The translations under genes and the position numbers were made by a program. Below are positions 25,501 through 34,419 of a DNA stretch of 37,943 bases, in pieces. Below the pieces are notes generated by a model. That model saw only the letters and a list, made by a program, of their open reading frames with translations. It was not told the DNA's origin and did no database searches. Each line of letters starts with the position of its first letter. The stretch's first letter is position 1. The stretch spans positions 1 through 37,943 of the forward strand of contig JAJZRX010000026.1 of assembly GCA_021850095.1 (NCBI GenBank), in the 5' to 3' direction. This DNA is from Deltaproteobacteria bacterium. Lineage in GTDB: Bacteria; Desulfobacterota; Desulfuromonadia; Geobacterales; Pseudopelobacteraceae.

Positions 25501-26625
25501 ATGAAACTAAAAAATCTTATTATTTATAGCGGTCTGATACTGGTAGTGCTGGCCCTTTTCGGGTGTGGCGGCGGGGGCGGATCTGATGCGCCTTCGGGAA
25601 TAACAAAAATCACCGGTGTTGCTTCGGTAGCGCCGATCAGCGGCGGCACCGTCGAAGTATTTAAAATTGAGAATGGCGTAAAAGTCACTCCGGCCATTGC
25701 CAGCGGTACAACCGGAGCGGATGGCGCCTACAGCCTGTCGTGGCAATCCTATAGCGGCCCGGTGCTGGTGGAAGTGAGCGGCGGCCGCTACACCGATCCG
25801 GCGACCGACATTCCGAATGCAACAATTCCGGCGGCAGCCCCGTTGCGGGCGGTTGTTCCCAATGTGTCCGGAACGGTTACGGCAGCCGTAACACCCTTTA
25901 CCGAACTGGCGGTCCAACTGGCTGGCGCGAACCTGACCACGGCGGCCATCAAAAATGAAGACGTTGCCATCATGTTCAACGTTGACGACATCATCAAAAC
26001 CCAGCCATTAGCGCCTACGGCAAACGCTCTGACAGCAGCGACACCCGCTCAACGGAGCTATACCCTGGCACTCACGGCTTTCTCCCAAATCGTAAAAGAT
26101 CGCTCCGACACCGTTGCCAACACAATCACCTCCCTTAAGAGTAATACGGCTACAGCCGCAGCCACGCTTCAGAATGCCGCCGCAACATTTTTTACCAGGG
26201 CTAACAGTAATAACACGACGGGAGTCATCGTTAAGAAGCTCTTTACTACGGGATCCTTGCAAGACAGTAGAAAAATCCTGGGCATTCAAGCGGAAATTAA
26301 TCTGCCGAACGGAGTTTCCGTCAAAAACGATATCAATGGAGTACTTTCCGGCTATCTGCAACCATCTGGATCAGCTACTGCCTCGTCCATTATCAGTGCT
26401 AATCTTAACGGCAGTAAACTGATAATTATATTTGCCGACATCACCGGTATTGCTGTTGGAGAATTTGCAACCCTTTACTGTGATGTTTCCAGCACTGCGC
26501 CAGTACCTTTGGGCGTTTTTTCCATTAATCCCGGCTTTAAAATAGAAGGGGAATTCGACTCATCAATCGGCAGCGTGGTACAGCTCTCCGCTGCACCCTA
26601 CGATTTGAGCTTAACCATACCGTAA
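25501..26625 (+). CDS. Lipoprotein with cohesin-like C-terminal domain
   Basis: This 374-residue protein has a lipoprotein signal ending LALFGC, with Cys about residue 22 and a Gly-rich linker. An N-terminal carboxypeptidase-regulatory-like beta domain follows (about 30-95, SGGTVEVFK and TGADGAYSLSW). A helical middle part spans about 125-245. The C-terminal beta-rich domain (about 255-374) reads IQAEINLPNGVSVKND, then SGYLQPSG, SKLIIIFADITGIAVGEF and ATLYCDV. That pattern resembles cohesin domains. The gene follows the dockerin protein by 53 bases in the same direction. I infer that the lipoprotein may hold the dockerin protein at the outer membrane. The cohesin call is by eye and of moderate certainty. 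Confidence 0.7.
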   Translation: MKLKNLIIYSGLILVVLALFGCGGGGGSDAPSGITKITGVASVAPISGGTVEVFKIENGVKVTPAIASGTTGADGAYSLSWQSYSGPVLVEVSGGRYTDPATDIPNATIPAAAPLRAVVPNVSGTVTAAVTPFTELAVQLAGANLTTAAIKNEDVAIMFNVDDIIKTQPLAPTANALTAATPAQRSYTLALTAFSQIVKDRSDTVANTITSLKSNTATAAATLQNAAATFFTRANSNNTTGVIVKKLFTTGSLQDSRKILGIQAEINLPNGVSVKNDINGVLSGYLQPSGSATASSIISANLNGSKLIIIFADITGIAVGEFATLYCDVSSTAPVPLGVFSINPGFKIEGEFDSSIGSVVQLSAAPYDLSLTIP

Positions 26626-26677
26626 CTGCTATTGGCTGTAAGACTGGTGACTAAAGGAAACTGCGGGGCGGGAACAG

Positions 26678-26712
26678 ATTGTGGAGACGCCTCTGATGGG
26701 CGTCTCCACAAT
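26678..26712. terminator. Hairpin between convergent lipoprotein and tpx genes
   Basis: A perfect 13-bp inverted repeat, ATTGTGGAGACGC and its complement, closes on a nine-base loop between the two convergent stops. No clear T-run follows on either strand, so its termination strength is uncertain. Its position suggests a bidirectional terminator. Confidence 0.6.
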
Positions 26713-26719
26713 GCAGTGA

Positions 26720-27235
26720 CTACAGAAGGGCTTTGGCAGCGGCGATGGCAGCCGCGTAATCCGGCTCGGCCGTCACTTCCGGCACAATCTGGATATAGCG
26801 GATCGTGTTGGCGGAATCCAGCACAAAGACAGCGCGGGTCAGCAGCAGCAGTTCCTTGATCAGCAGACCGTATCCCAGACCGAAAGAGCGCTCGCGATAG
26901 TCGGACAGCGTCACGACCTTGTCAATCCCGGCCGCTCCACACCAGCGCTTCTGGGCAAAAGGCAGGTCCTGGCTGATTGTCAGCACAACCACGTCTCCCG
27001 GCAGGGAGGCGGCTTCCTGATTGAACCGGCGGGTTTCCGTGTCGCAGACCGGCGTATCCAGCGACGGCACGGAGCTGATGATCTTGACCTTGCCGGCATA
27101 GGACGCCAGGGATGACGGGGCCAGGGAATTATCCACGACGGCAAAATCAGGGGCTTTGTCCCCCACTTTGAGTTCCGGTCCCAGCAAAGTCATCGGATTA
27201 CCTTTAAACGTTATGATGCCACTTTTCTCACTCAT
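26720..27235 (-). CDS. tpx: Thiol peroxidase (atypical 2-Cys peroxiredoxin)
   Basis: This 171-residue Tpx has the peroxidatic Cys in SVPSLDTPVCDTETRRFN (about residue 64) and the resolving Cys in KRWCGAAG (about residue 98). The starting strand GIITFKGNPMTLLG is also typical. It reduces hydrogen peroxide and alkyl peroxides using thioredoxin. The start overlaps the Nudix stop by four bases (ATGA), so it is the second gene of a two-gene operon. Confidence 0.96.
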   Translation of the reverse strand: MSEKSGIITFKGNPMTLLGPELKVGDKAPDFAVVDNSLAPSSLASYAGKVKIISSVPSLDTPVCDTETRRFNQEAASLPGDVVVLTISQDLPFAQKRWCGAAGIDKVVTLSDYRERSFGLGYGLLIKELLLLTRAVFVLDSANTIRYIQIVPEVTAEPDYAAAIAAAKALL

Positions 27236-27906
27236 GATAATTCCTCCTCGTTAAGTTCCACCAATTCTGGCAGTCTACAGCAATCTCCGTTATTTGCAAC
27301 CCCGCTCTCAAGCCGTTCCAGCAATTCAACAAACTGCATCACCAGACGATAGGTGATGCCCCACAGCACTGGCTTGCCCTCAACCGGCAGGCGTATGGCA
27401 GGCACGTCCAAACGCCGGTCATCGAATGCCACCGGAGCCAGGTGATGGCGGCGCTGGTCGCGCACATCCCCAAGACTGACCCAGAAGGCATCACTGACCT
27501 CTTCGCTCAAAAGCGGCTCAAATACCCTGTGATTGAACCCGTACACGCAGCATGAAACCCAGACCGGTAGATTCGTGCCAACAATGTCGGAGAGCCGGCC
27601 AAGATAGTGGTCCTGCTCAAGATCGATCCCGATTTCCTCAAGGGTTTCCCGGCGCGCCGTCTGGCAGACCATTTCACCCGGCTCCCACTTCCCGCCCGGA
27701 AAGGCGATATGTCCCGACCAGGGATCCTGATCGTGGGAAGCCCGCTGAATGAACAGGATTTCCATATCATTAGTTGCCTGTCGCAGAATCAGGGCTACCG
27801 AGGCGCGGGTGCGGCCGGCGGTATCCGGCAGTGTAGTGCACTCCCGGTTGGCAAGCAGGTCGGCGATACTCTGGAAAGACAAATTTTTATGATTTTTTTC
27901 CGGCAT
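27232..27906 (-). CDS. CoA pyrophosphatase-like Nudix hydrolase
   Basis: This protein of about 224 residues has the Nudix box GGKWEPGEMVCQTARRETLE plus EIGI and the preceding WSGHIAFPGG, a signature of the CoA-pyrophosphatase group (NudL/YeaB). The group cleaves CoA to 3',5'-ADP and phosphopantetheine. The start at 27906 (MPEKNHKN) was chosen because the frame can extend to 28035 but the added 43 residues have no family look; the ribosome site is weak for both. It is coupled to tpx. Confidence 0.8.
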   Translation of the reverse strand: MPEKNHKNLSFQSIADLLANRECTTLPDTAGRTRASVALILRQATNDMEILFIQRASHDQDPWSGHIAFPGGKWEPGEMVCQTARRETLEEIGIDLEQDHYLGRLSDIVGTNLPVWVSCCVYGFNHRVFEPLLSEEVSDAFWVSLGDVRDQRRHHLAPVAFDDRRLDVPAIRLPVEGKPVLWGITYRLVMQFVELLERLESGVANNGDCCRLPELVELNEEELS

Positions 27907-28202
27907 GGTCACATGGTTTCCGTTGGATTGATGCCCTATCCTTAACGTATCATCCGGGATCGTCAAGCAAAAACTGTCGCTGGCTTCCCCCATGACTATA
28001 GGCACAGAATTTGCTAAATTAATCTCTATATTCATGCACCAGCCCGGAACAGGTCAGCACTTTATCAATGCTTATCCGGAAATCCGGACTTTTTCAATCA
28101 GCAGCACCCGGCATCCTTTACGTCATTTAGAGCTGCATTCCGTATCATTCAGTCATTAGGCCAGATACGCCCGCTAATTTCCTTGTTGTGTGATCAGGTG
28201 GT

Positions 28203-29006
28203 ATGACCTTGATGAAATCTGTCCGTACAATAATTCTGCCGATCGTGATGTTGGCGATGCTGTTCGCCGAACAGCCGGTTTCTGCTTTTGCCGAAGAGAG
28301 CGGATTTTCCTGGCCGATAACCTGCGTGCCGGGAGTTGACTGCGCCGGCAGGCATTTCCGCATCGGCTATCCGGATGTTGCCGGAACCGGTCTGTCCTTC
28401 GCCTGCAGCAAGCCCGGCTATACCGGCCACCAGGGCACCGACATAGTCATATCCTCCGTCGATCAGGGCGTACAGGCTCTGGCGGCAGCCGACGGCGTTG
28501 TCCGCTGGACCAAAGACGGGCTGTATGACCGCTGTCCGAATGAATCCGAAGCCGAATGCCAGGAGCGCCAGAAAAGCGAACTTGCGCTGCCGGGACAAAA
28601 GGGTGCCACACTGGGTTTCAATGCCGGCAATTTTGTCATGCTGGAACACAAACTCAACCAGACCCGTTACCTGACCTTGTACGCCCACCTGAAAAAAGGA
28701 ACGGTTAACGTTACTCCCGGTCAGAACATCGCTCGGGGGCAGCAACTGGGTGAAGTGGCAAGTTCCGGAAACTCGCAGATACCCCATCTGCATTTCGGCG
28801 TTTACAAAGAAGAGGCTGGACTGTATCGCCCGGTTGACCCCTGGAAGGGGGCCTGCAACACCAGCAGCCAAGGGCTGTGGGTTTCCGTCATTCCCTATCG
28901 CAGCGAGGGACTTAACGTCGCGCGTCCGGGGGACAGTATCACCAACGAATCAGAAATCTACCTGCAGACCATCCAGCGCAGCAGGCCCAAAATACGAGTT
29001 TACTGA
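28203..29006 (+). CDS. Secreted M23-family (LytM) peptidase
   Basis: This 267-residue protein has a signal peptide (about residues 1-32) and a LytM domain. The zinc ligands appear as HQGTD (about residue 80) and the HLHFGVY motif (about 199). These residues are present, so an active peptidoglycan endopeptidase is likely. An insertion between the two motifs, rich in Cys and Gln (CPNESEAECQERQK), is unusual. AGGTGG precedes the ATG; a second ATG three codons on could also serve. Confidence 0.86.
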   Translation: MTLMKSVRTIILPIVMLAMLFAEQPVSAFAEESGFSWPITCVPGVDCAGRHFRIGYPDVAGTGLSFACSKPGYTGHQGTDIVISSVDQGVQALAAADGVVRWTKDGLYDRCPNESEAECQERQKSELALPGQKGATLGFNAGNFVMLEHKLNQTRYLTLYAHLKKGTVNVTPGQNIARGQQLGEVASSGNSQIPHLHFGVYKEEAGLYRPVDPWKGACNTSSQGLWVSVIPYRSEGLNVARPGDSITNESEIYLQTIQRSRPKIRVY

Positions 29007-29183
29007 CACCAGCCACTTCCCCCGGCAACACATCCGTCCCGCCGAATGTTCCCTCCTGACATCTCCTTGTTCCGTTTATTCAGAAACTACCTGTTGCATG
29101 GCACCAAAAAGATCTGCTACAACTCACCGCTGGTCATACCTGTCACGCCGACAGGATCTATTTTCCCATCGGGAGGAACTGCC

Positions 29184-29414
29184 ATGAAAGCCGCACTGCT
29201 CGTAGCCCTGTTTTCCGCCCTGCTTCTGACGGGGTGTACATCCGGCGAAAAGAAAGCCACCGAACTTCTGGAAACGGCCCGCTTTGAAGAAAAACAGAAC
29301 AATCGCGAACACGCCCAAAAACTTTACGAAGAGATAATCAAGAAATATCCCGACAGCGCCACAGCCAAAGAAGCAGCCGGACGTTTGAACGAGCTTAAGC
29401 AAACCAAACCCTGA
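29184..29414 (+). CDS. Small TPR-like lipoprotein
   Basis: This 76-residue protein has a lipobox LLLTGC (Cys at about residue 18) and one helical hairpin of TPR type (ATELLETARFEEKQNN and HAQKLYEEIIKKYPDS with AKEAAGRL). It is probably a periplasm-facing scaffold. GGGAGG precedes the ATG at 29184, so longer upstream frames were discarded. The stop overlaps the next ATG by one base (TGATG). Confidence 0.83.
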   Translation: MKAALLVALFSALLLTGCTSGEKKATELLETARFEEKQNNREHAQKLYEEIIKKYPDSATAKEAAGRLNELKQTKP

Positions 29415-30424
29415 TGCCCCGGATTCCGAAACTGTCGATTCTGATGCCGGTCCGCAATGAAGAGGCCTATCTCCAGGCGGCACTGCGTTCCCTGCAGGCC
29501 CAATCCCTGACCGACTGGGAACTGGTGGCGGTTGATGACGGCTCCAGCGACGCCACTCCCGGCATCTTGGCTGCGGCAGCCCTGCGGGACTCCCGCCTGC
29601 GGGTGGTCAGGCGTGAGGGAGGCGGACTGGTGGCGGCTCTCAATGCCGGGCTGGAGGCTTGCCGGGCCCCGCTTGTGGCACGCATGGACGGGGATGACAT
29701 CAGCCACCCCCGCCGCCTGGAGCTGCAGGCAAACTACCTGGAGACGCACCCGGATACCGGACTGGTGGCCTGCTGTTTCCGGCATTTCCCGCGCAGCTTC
29801 CTCAAGCAGGGCATGCTCGATTACGAAACCTGGCAGAACGCGCTGCTGGATCATGATCTGATCATGCGGGATCTGTTTGTGGAATCCCCTTTCGTGCATC
29901 CCGGCATCATGACTCGCACTGTGATCGTGAAACAGCTGGGAGGGTATCGCGATTGCGGCTGGGCGGAAGATTACGATCTCTGGCTGCGGATGGCAAACGC
30001 CGGAGTCAGGTTCGCTCGGCTGCCGGACCGGCTCTTTTTCTGGCGGGATCATCCGGAGCGCGCCACCCGAACGCTGGACGAATACTCCTCCCACGCCTTT
30101 CGCCGCTGCAAACTGCATCACCTGCGGCAGGGTTTTCTGAAGGACTGTTCCGAACTGGTCATGGCCGGGGCCGGGATCGAAGCCCGGGCCTGGCAGCGGC
30201 TGCTGGCGGCCGATGGCATCCGGGTGACGAACTGGCTGGACATTGATCCGCGAAAAATCGGGCGCACACTGCACGGCGCACCGGTTACCCGTCCAGAAGA
30301 TCTGCAGTTGGCGGGAAGAAAGATGCTGACCGCCATCGGCGTACGCGGAGCGCGGGAACAGTTCCGCTCTGTGGCACTCAAGCGGGGATGGCAGGAAGGA
30401 ATGGACTTTGTCTGTGTCGCATGA
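29414..30424 (+). CDS. Family 2 glycosyltransferase
   Basis: This 336-residue GT-A protein opens with LSILMPVRNEEAYLQAALRS and has DDGSSDAT at about residue 40, plus a nucleotide-sugar/metal motif MDGDD near residue 93. A WAEDYDLWLRM motif near residue 183 is typical of GT2. The C-terminal 100 residues look like a small Rossmann-like unit (ADGIRVTNWLDIDPRKIGRT), so a bifunctional or accessory domain is possible. It is coupled to the TPR lipoprotein. The acceptor is unknown. Confidence 0.88.
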   Translation: MPRIPKLSILMPVRNEEAYLQAALRSLQAQSLTDWELVAVDDGSSDATPGILAAAALRDSRLRVVRREGGGLVAALNAGLEACRAPLVARMDGDDISHPRRLELQANYLETHPDTGLVACCFRHFPRSFLKQGMLDYETWQNALLDHDLIMRDLFVESPFVHPGIMTRTVIVKQLGGYRDCGWAEDYDLWLRMANAGVRFARLPDRLFFWRDHPERATRTLDEYSSHAFRRCKLHHLRQGFLKDCSELVMAGAGIEARAWQRLLAADGIRVTNWLDIDPRKIGRTLHGAPVTRPEDLQLAGRKMLTAIGVRGAREQFRSVALKRGWQEGMDFVCVA

Positions 30425-30458
30425 TAAAAAACCAACAGAATCGGGAGGCGTCTAAACC

Positions 30459-30833
30459 ATGAAGAAACTATTTGCCGTAGTTTTGGCCATATCCATCTTC
30501 ACAACACCTGCCCTGGCCGTCCAGGATGATGAACTGCTGGAAAAGATTCAGCGACTGGAGCAGCAGATTCAGGAACTGAAGGAACTGAAAGAGCAGCAGA
30601 AGGTCGGAGCAGCCAAAACCGAGCAGTGCTTAAGAGCGGTCGGCCGGGAAAAGTTCTGTCAATGCCTGGGCGAAAACCTGCCCCGCGAAGTCAGTTTCGA
30701 GCAGTACATTCACACCCTCGTGACTTCAAAGAATGCGCTCGGTTATGACAGTATGCCGGCGGACCAGAAAAAATCCGTCGACACCACCCTGGAGGTCCGG
30801 GATAAATGCGTAGAGAAGGGGTTTTTCAAATGA
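30459..30833 (+). CDS. Secreted coiled-coil protein with four cysteines
   Basis: This 124-residue protein has a clear signal peptide (cut about ALA-VQ at residue 20), a coiled coil (about 24-50, EKIQRLEQQIQELKEL) and a C-terminal part with cysteines at 57, 67, 69 and 117. It is probably periplasmic and could form disulfides. I do not recognise a family. GGGAGG lies upstream. Its stop overlaps the DUF2288 start (ATGA). Confidence 0.72.
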   Translation: MKKLFAVVLAISIFTTPALAVQDDELLEKIQRLEQQIQELKELKEQQKVGAAKTEQCLRAVGREKFCQCLGENLPREVSFEQYIHTLVTSKNALGYDSMPADQKKSVDTTLEVRDKCVEKGFFK

Positions 30834-31132
30834 TTCCCAGCAAAGAAGAACTGGCACTTTCGATTGACGAAGCCGAGTGGGGCTGTTTGAGGGCGCATCT
30901 TGAGCGCGGCGGGCTGATCCTGGTCGACGACTCTCTGGATCTGGCCGATACGGCCCTGAAGGTGGCTTCAGACGACGTCGAGATCATTCAGCATCTGGTT
31001 GAAAGCGGTATGATCAGCAAACCATCAGAAGCCAAGATCAAGTCCTGGGATGATAACAAGCTGAAACGTTTTGCCATGCTGATTGTCAGTCCCTATGTGC
31101 TTTTTCAGGAGAAGATGCCCACTTTTCACTGA
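30830..31132 (+). CDS. DUF2288 family protein
   Basis: This 100-residue protein reads in the DUF2288 pattern: DEAEWGCLRAHLERGGLILVDDSLDLADTALKVASDD, then WDDNKLKRFAMLIVSPYVLFQE. The function is unknown. The ATG at 30830 overlaps the upstream stop, and the family match begins right after it; a frame starting at 30806 would run inside the upstream gene. Confidence 0.85.
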   Translation: MIPSKEELALSIDEAEWGCLRAHLERGGLILVDDSLDLADTALKVASDDVEIIQHLVESGMISKPSEAKIKSWDDNKLKRFAMLIVSPYVLFQEKMPTFH

Positions 31133-31156
31133 TTGGAATGATTTCAAGGAGTTTGT

Positions 31157-31816
31157 GTGGATATCAGGCTTAATGACATAGAAGTCCGCGTACTGGGCAG
31201 TCTGGTGGAAAAGGAGCTGACGACTCCCGAGTATTACCCGCTTTCGCTGAACGCGCTGACCAACGCCTGCAATCAGAAATCGAACCGCGATCCGGTACTG
31301 GCTTTGACAGACGAAGAGGTCGTGCGGGCCCTGGATTCGCTCCGTTTCAAGCAGCTTTCGGTCATTTCGGCCGACGGTGGGCGGGTTCCCAAATACCGCC
31401 ATCTGCTGGCCGAGAAGCTGGGGCTGCTGCCGGCCGAGCAGGCGGTACTCTGCGAGCTGCTGCTGCGCGGTCCGCAGACGGTCGGCGAGCTGCGCACCCG
31501 CTGCGAGCGCATGCATCCCTTTGTGGATCTTGCGGCGGTGGAGGAGGTGCTACGGGAGCTGATGGAGCGCGAGTCACCCTTTGTGGCCCGACTGGAGCGT
31601 CAGCCGGGACGCAAGGAAGCCCGTTATGCCCAGCTTTTTTCCGATCTGCCGGAATGCGGCGCGGAACCCGCCGAAACGGCCCCCGAAGCGGCCCGTCAGC
31701 GGGTTATGGCGGAGAATCAGCGGATTGTTAACCTGGAGCAGGAAGTCGCCGCCCTGCGTGCGGAAGTTGCCGATCTCCGGCAGCTGGTGGAAGAGTTCAA
31801 GAAACAGTTCGAGTAA
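31157..31816 (+). CDS. UPF0502 (YceH/DUF480) family protein
   Basis: This 219-residue protein has the family signature VRVLGSLVEKELTTPEYYPL and NACNQKSNRDP near the start. It continues with two winged-helix-like repeats and ends in a coiled coil (ENQRIVNLEQEVAALRAEVADL). The role is unknown; the fold suggests nucleic-acid or protein binding. A GTG start has AAGGA six bases upstream. It ends 12 bases before the convergent hflX. Confidence 0.9.
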   Translation: MDIRLNDIEVRVLGSLVEKELTTPEYYPLSLNALTNACNQKSNRDPVLALTDEEVVRALDSLRFKQLSVISADGGRVPKYRHLLAEKLGLLPAEQAVLCELLLRGPQTVGELRTRCERMHPFVDLAAVEEVLRELMERESPFVARLERQPGRKEARYAQLFSDLPECGAEPAETAPEAARQRVMAENQRIVNLEQEVAALRAEVADLRQLVEEFKKQFE

Positions 31817-31828
31817 AACCCGTCCCGT

Positions 31829-33505
31829 TCATTCGCTGGCGGCTTCAGTTTCCTCCGGCCAGAACCGGCGCTGCAGCTCATCCATCAGCGGCGCCAGGCT
31901 CTTGCGGTCGCGGGCCGAGACCGTCACGCTGTTCTGGGTCCGGGCCGATTGCCGCACCCTCAAAAAACCGACCGTATCCTTCCGACGCATCTCGTTCAAC
32001 AGATCAGCCTTGTTGTACACCAGCAGCTCCTGCTTTTCCCCCAGCCCCAACTCCTGCAAAATTGTGCGCACCTGGGCGATCTGATCCTCGAAACGGGGGT
32101 GCGACGAATCAACCACATGCAGTAGCAGATCTGCGTCCCGCAGCTCCTCCAGAGTCGCCTTGAAGGCTCCCATCAGGGATTTGGGCAATGAGCGGATGAA
32201 ACCGACCGTGTCGGTGATGATCACCTCCCGTTCGCGCGGAAAACGGAGGCGGCGGGTGGAGGTATCCAGGGTGGCGAAGAGCAGGTCTTCGGTAAACACA
32301 TCACTCTTGGTCAGAGCATTCAGCAGGGTCGACTTGCCGGCGTTTGTGTAACCCACAATCGAGATGATCGGCACACCGGCCTTGATGCGCTGCTGGCGGC
32401 GCTGATCGCGGCCGCGGGACAGCTCCTTCAGCTCACGCTCCAGACTGGCAATCCGGTCGCGGATCCGGCGGCGGTCGGTCTCCAGCTTGGTCTCGCCCGG
32501 CCCGCGCCCGCCGATACCCCCCATCAGGCGCGACATCTGCACACCCCGCCCGGTCAGACGCGGCAGCAGATACTTCAACTGGGCCAGTTCCACCTGCACC
32601 TTGCCGTCCAGGGTTTTTGCCCGGCGGGCAAAGATATCCAGGATCAGCTGACTGCGGTCGATAACCTTCAGTTCGGTCATGGCCGAAATGCTGCGGATCT
32701 GGGCAGGAGTCAGCTCCTGGTCGAAGATCAGCATGCTGGCGCCATGCTGCAGGGCCCGGATGACAACGTCGCGTATCTTCCCCTCCCCCATCAGAAAGCG
32801 GGGATTGAGGCTGCGCGGCCGCTGGATGAATTCGTCCAGCGCCTCAACCTGGGCGGTGCGGGCCAGTTCACGCAACTCGGCCATGGAATCTTCGGCTTCC
32901 TGACGGGTGCCGGAAGTTGTGACCGAGATCAGGATGGCCCGCTCCAGAGCATCCCGCGACCTGGTTGCCGTGCGGGAAGCCTTCTCCAGATCGGCTTCCA
33001 GCTCGGGTATGAAATGCCCGCAGTCAAGGTTTATCCGATCGAACAGTTTCGGCGCTTCAACAACCGTGCTGGCGCCGCGCTGGTCGGACGACAGCCAGGC
33101 CAGCTGGGCGGAAATATGGGGTTTGCCGGGGGTGAACAGCAGGGACGCCAGAAGATCGAGCCGCAGCAGGGAAAGGTCGGTCAGATCGTCTTCGCTGAGC
33201 GGTTCATTTTTCAGGTGGGTATGAATCAAGCGCAGACCGCGCATAACGCGCTTGCCCAGCGGATAATCGCGCAGCTCCGGGATCACCAGCCCCTTTTCGT
33301 CGCCGACGATCACATATTCGACGATTCCGGCCCGGTTGACCAGGATACCGATCTGGCGGCGAAGCTCACCGGACAGCTCAACCAAACGGCTGGCCAGCTC
33401 ATGGGAACAAAATTCCGCCGGCGGCACTCGCCGGCGGTACAGACGCTCCAGCGCCTGAATTTGACTTGATTTTAATCCTGCTAGATGGCCGAATGCTTCT
33501 TTAAT
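31829..33505 (-). CDS. hflX: GTPase HflX, probable ATT start
   Basis: This HflX-type GTPase of about 558 residues has an N-terminal nucleotide-binding domain, a coiled linker (RRRIRDRIASLERELKEL) and a G domain with GYTNAGKST, DTVGFIRSLP and NKAD. HflX splits stalled or hibernating 70S ribosomes under stress. The first canonical start is a GTG at 33427, yet the 26 codons above it read on as KEAFGHLAGLKSSQIQALER with LYRRR, which matches how HflX proteins normally begin. In that frame the only plausible start is an ATT at 33503-33505 with GGAG seven bases upstream. A base error in the assembly is the alternative. Confidence 0.88.
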   Translation of the reverse strand: MKEAFGHLAGLKSSQIQALERLYRRRVPPAEFCSHELASRLVELSGELRRQIGILVNRAGIVEYVIVGDEKGLVIPELRDYPLGKRVMRGLRLIHTHLKNEPLSEDDLTDLSLLRLDLLASLLFTPGKPHISAQLAWLSSDQRGASTVVEAPKLFDRINLDCGHFIPELEADLEKASRTATRSRDALERAILISVTTSGTRQEAEDSMAELRELARTAQVEALDEFIQRPRSLNPRFLMGEGKIRDVVIRALQHGASMLIFDQELTPAQIRSISAMTELKVIDRSQLILDIFARRAKTLDGKVQVELAQLKYLLPRLTGRGVQMSRLMGGIGGRGPGETKLETDRRRIRDRIASLERELKELSRGRDQRRQQRIKAGVPIISIVGYTNAGKSTLLNALTKSDVFTEDLLFATLDTSTRRLRFPREREVIITDTVGFIRSLPKSLMGAFKATLEELRDADLLLHVVDSSHPRFEDQIAQVRTILQELGLGEKQELLVYNKADLLNEMRRKDTVGFLRVRQSARTQNSVTVSARDRKSLAPLMDELQRRFWPEETEAASE

Positions 33506-33580
33506 GGGAATGCTCCGAGGGAATATAAGGAGAGCCGGGGCTTGGGGAAGGTGTGACTCCCGGCTACGGCCTCCAGCTTA

Positions 33581-34348
33581 TCAGACACCGATGACATTGT
33601 ATCCGCAATCCACATAATGGATTTCGCCGGTAACGCCGCTGGCCAGATCGCTGCAGAGATACAGAGCCGAACGGGCCACATCCTCCTGGGTGGCATTGCG
33701 GCGCAGAGGCGCCTTTTCTTCAACATGGTTCAGGATCTGCAGGAAACCGTTCACACCTGAAGCCGCCAGGGTACGGATCGGGCCGGCCGAAATGCCGTTG
33801 ACCCGGATCCCTTCAGGACCCAGCCCTTCGGCCAGATAGCGCACGGATGATTCCAGGGCGGCTTTGGCAACCCCCATGACATTGTAGCTGGGGAAAACCT
33901 TGACCGCGCCATAGTAGCTGAGCGTCAGGGCAACCGCATTGCGCCCCTGCATCATCGGATGGGCTTCTTTCACCAGAGCCAGAAACGAATAGACGCTGAT
34001 ATCCATCGCCATGGCAAAACTTTCACGGGTGGTGTTGAGGATGGTACCCTTCAGATCGTCCTTGTTGGCAAAGGCGATGGCGTGGACGATGATGTCCACC
34101 CCGTCCCAGATTTGGCGTAAGTGGTCGAATACACCCTTGATCTCGTCATCGCTGGTAACGTTGCAGGGGAGTATGGCAGCGGCATTGATCGATTCCGCCA
34201 GCGGACGCACCCGTTTTTCCAGAGCTTCGCCGGCGTAGGTGATGGCCAGTTCGGCTCCCTGTTCGTGAAACAGCCGGGCGATTGCCCAGGCGATGCTTTT
34301 ATCGTTTGCAACGCCGAAAATCAGCGCTTTTTTGCCGTGCAGTAACAT
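33581..34348 (-). CDS. fabI: Enoyl-[acyl-carrier-protein] reductase (NADH)
   Basis: This 255-residue short-chain dehydrogenase-type FabI has the dinucleotide motif FGVANDKSIAWAIA near the start and the catalytic Y-x6-K in SYNVMGVAKAALE (about residue 157). It catalyses the last step of fatty-acid elongation. The start at 34348 (MLLHGKKALIFG) fits the family; a longer frame to 34423 has no similarity. GGAGAT lies about 11 bases upstream, somewhat far. Confidence 0.95.
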   Translation of the reverse strand: MLLHGKKALIFGVANDKSIAWAIARLFHEQGAELAITYAGEALEKRVRPLAESINAAAILPCNVTSDDEIKGVFDHLRQIWDGVDIIVHAIAFANKDDLKGTILNTTRESFAMAMDISVYSFLALVKEAHPMMQGRNAVALTLSYYGAVKVFPSYNVMGVAKAALESSVRYLAEGLGPEGIRVNGISAGPIRTLAASGVNGFLQILNHVEEKAPLRRNATQEDVARSALYLCSDLASGVTGEIHYVDCGYNVIGV

Positions 34349-34419
34349 TTTTAATACATCTCCATAGTGTCTGGTAATTTCCGGCTGGCAGCGACCCGCA
34401 ATTAGAGTGGCAGGTGGTG

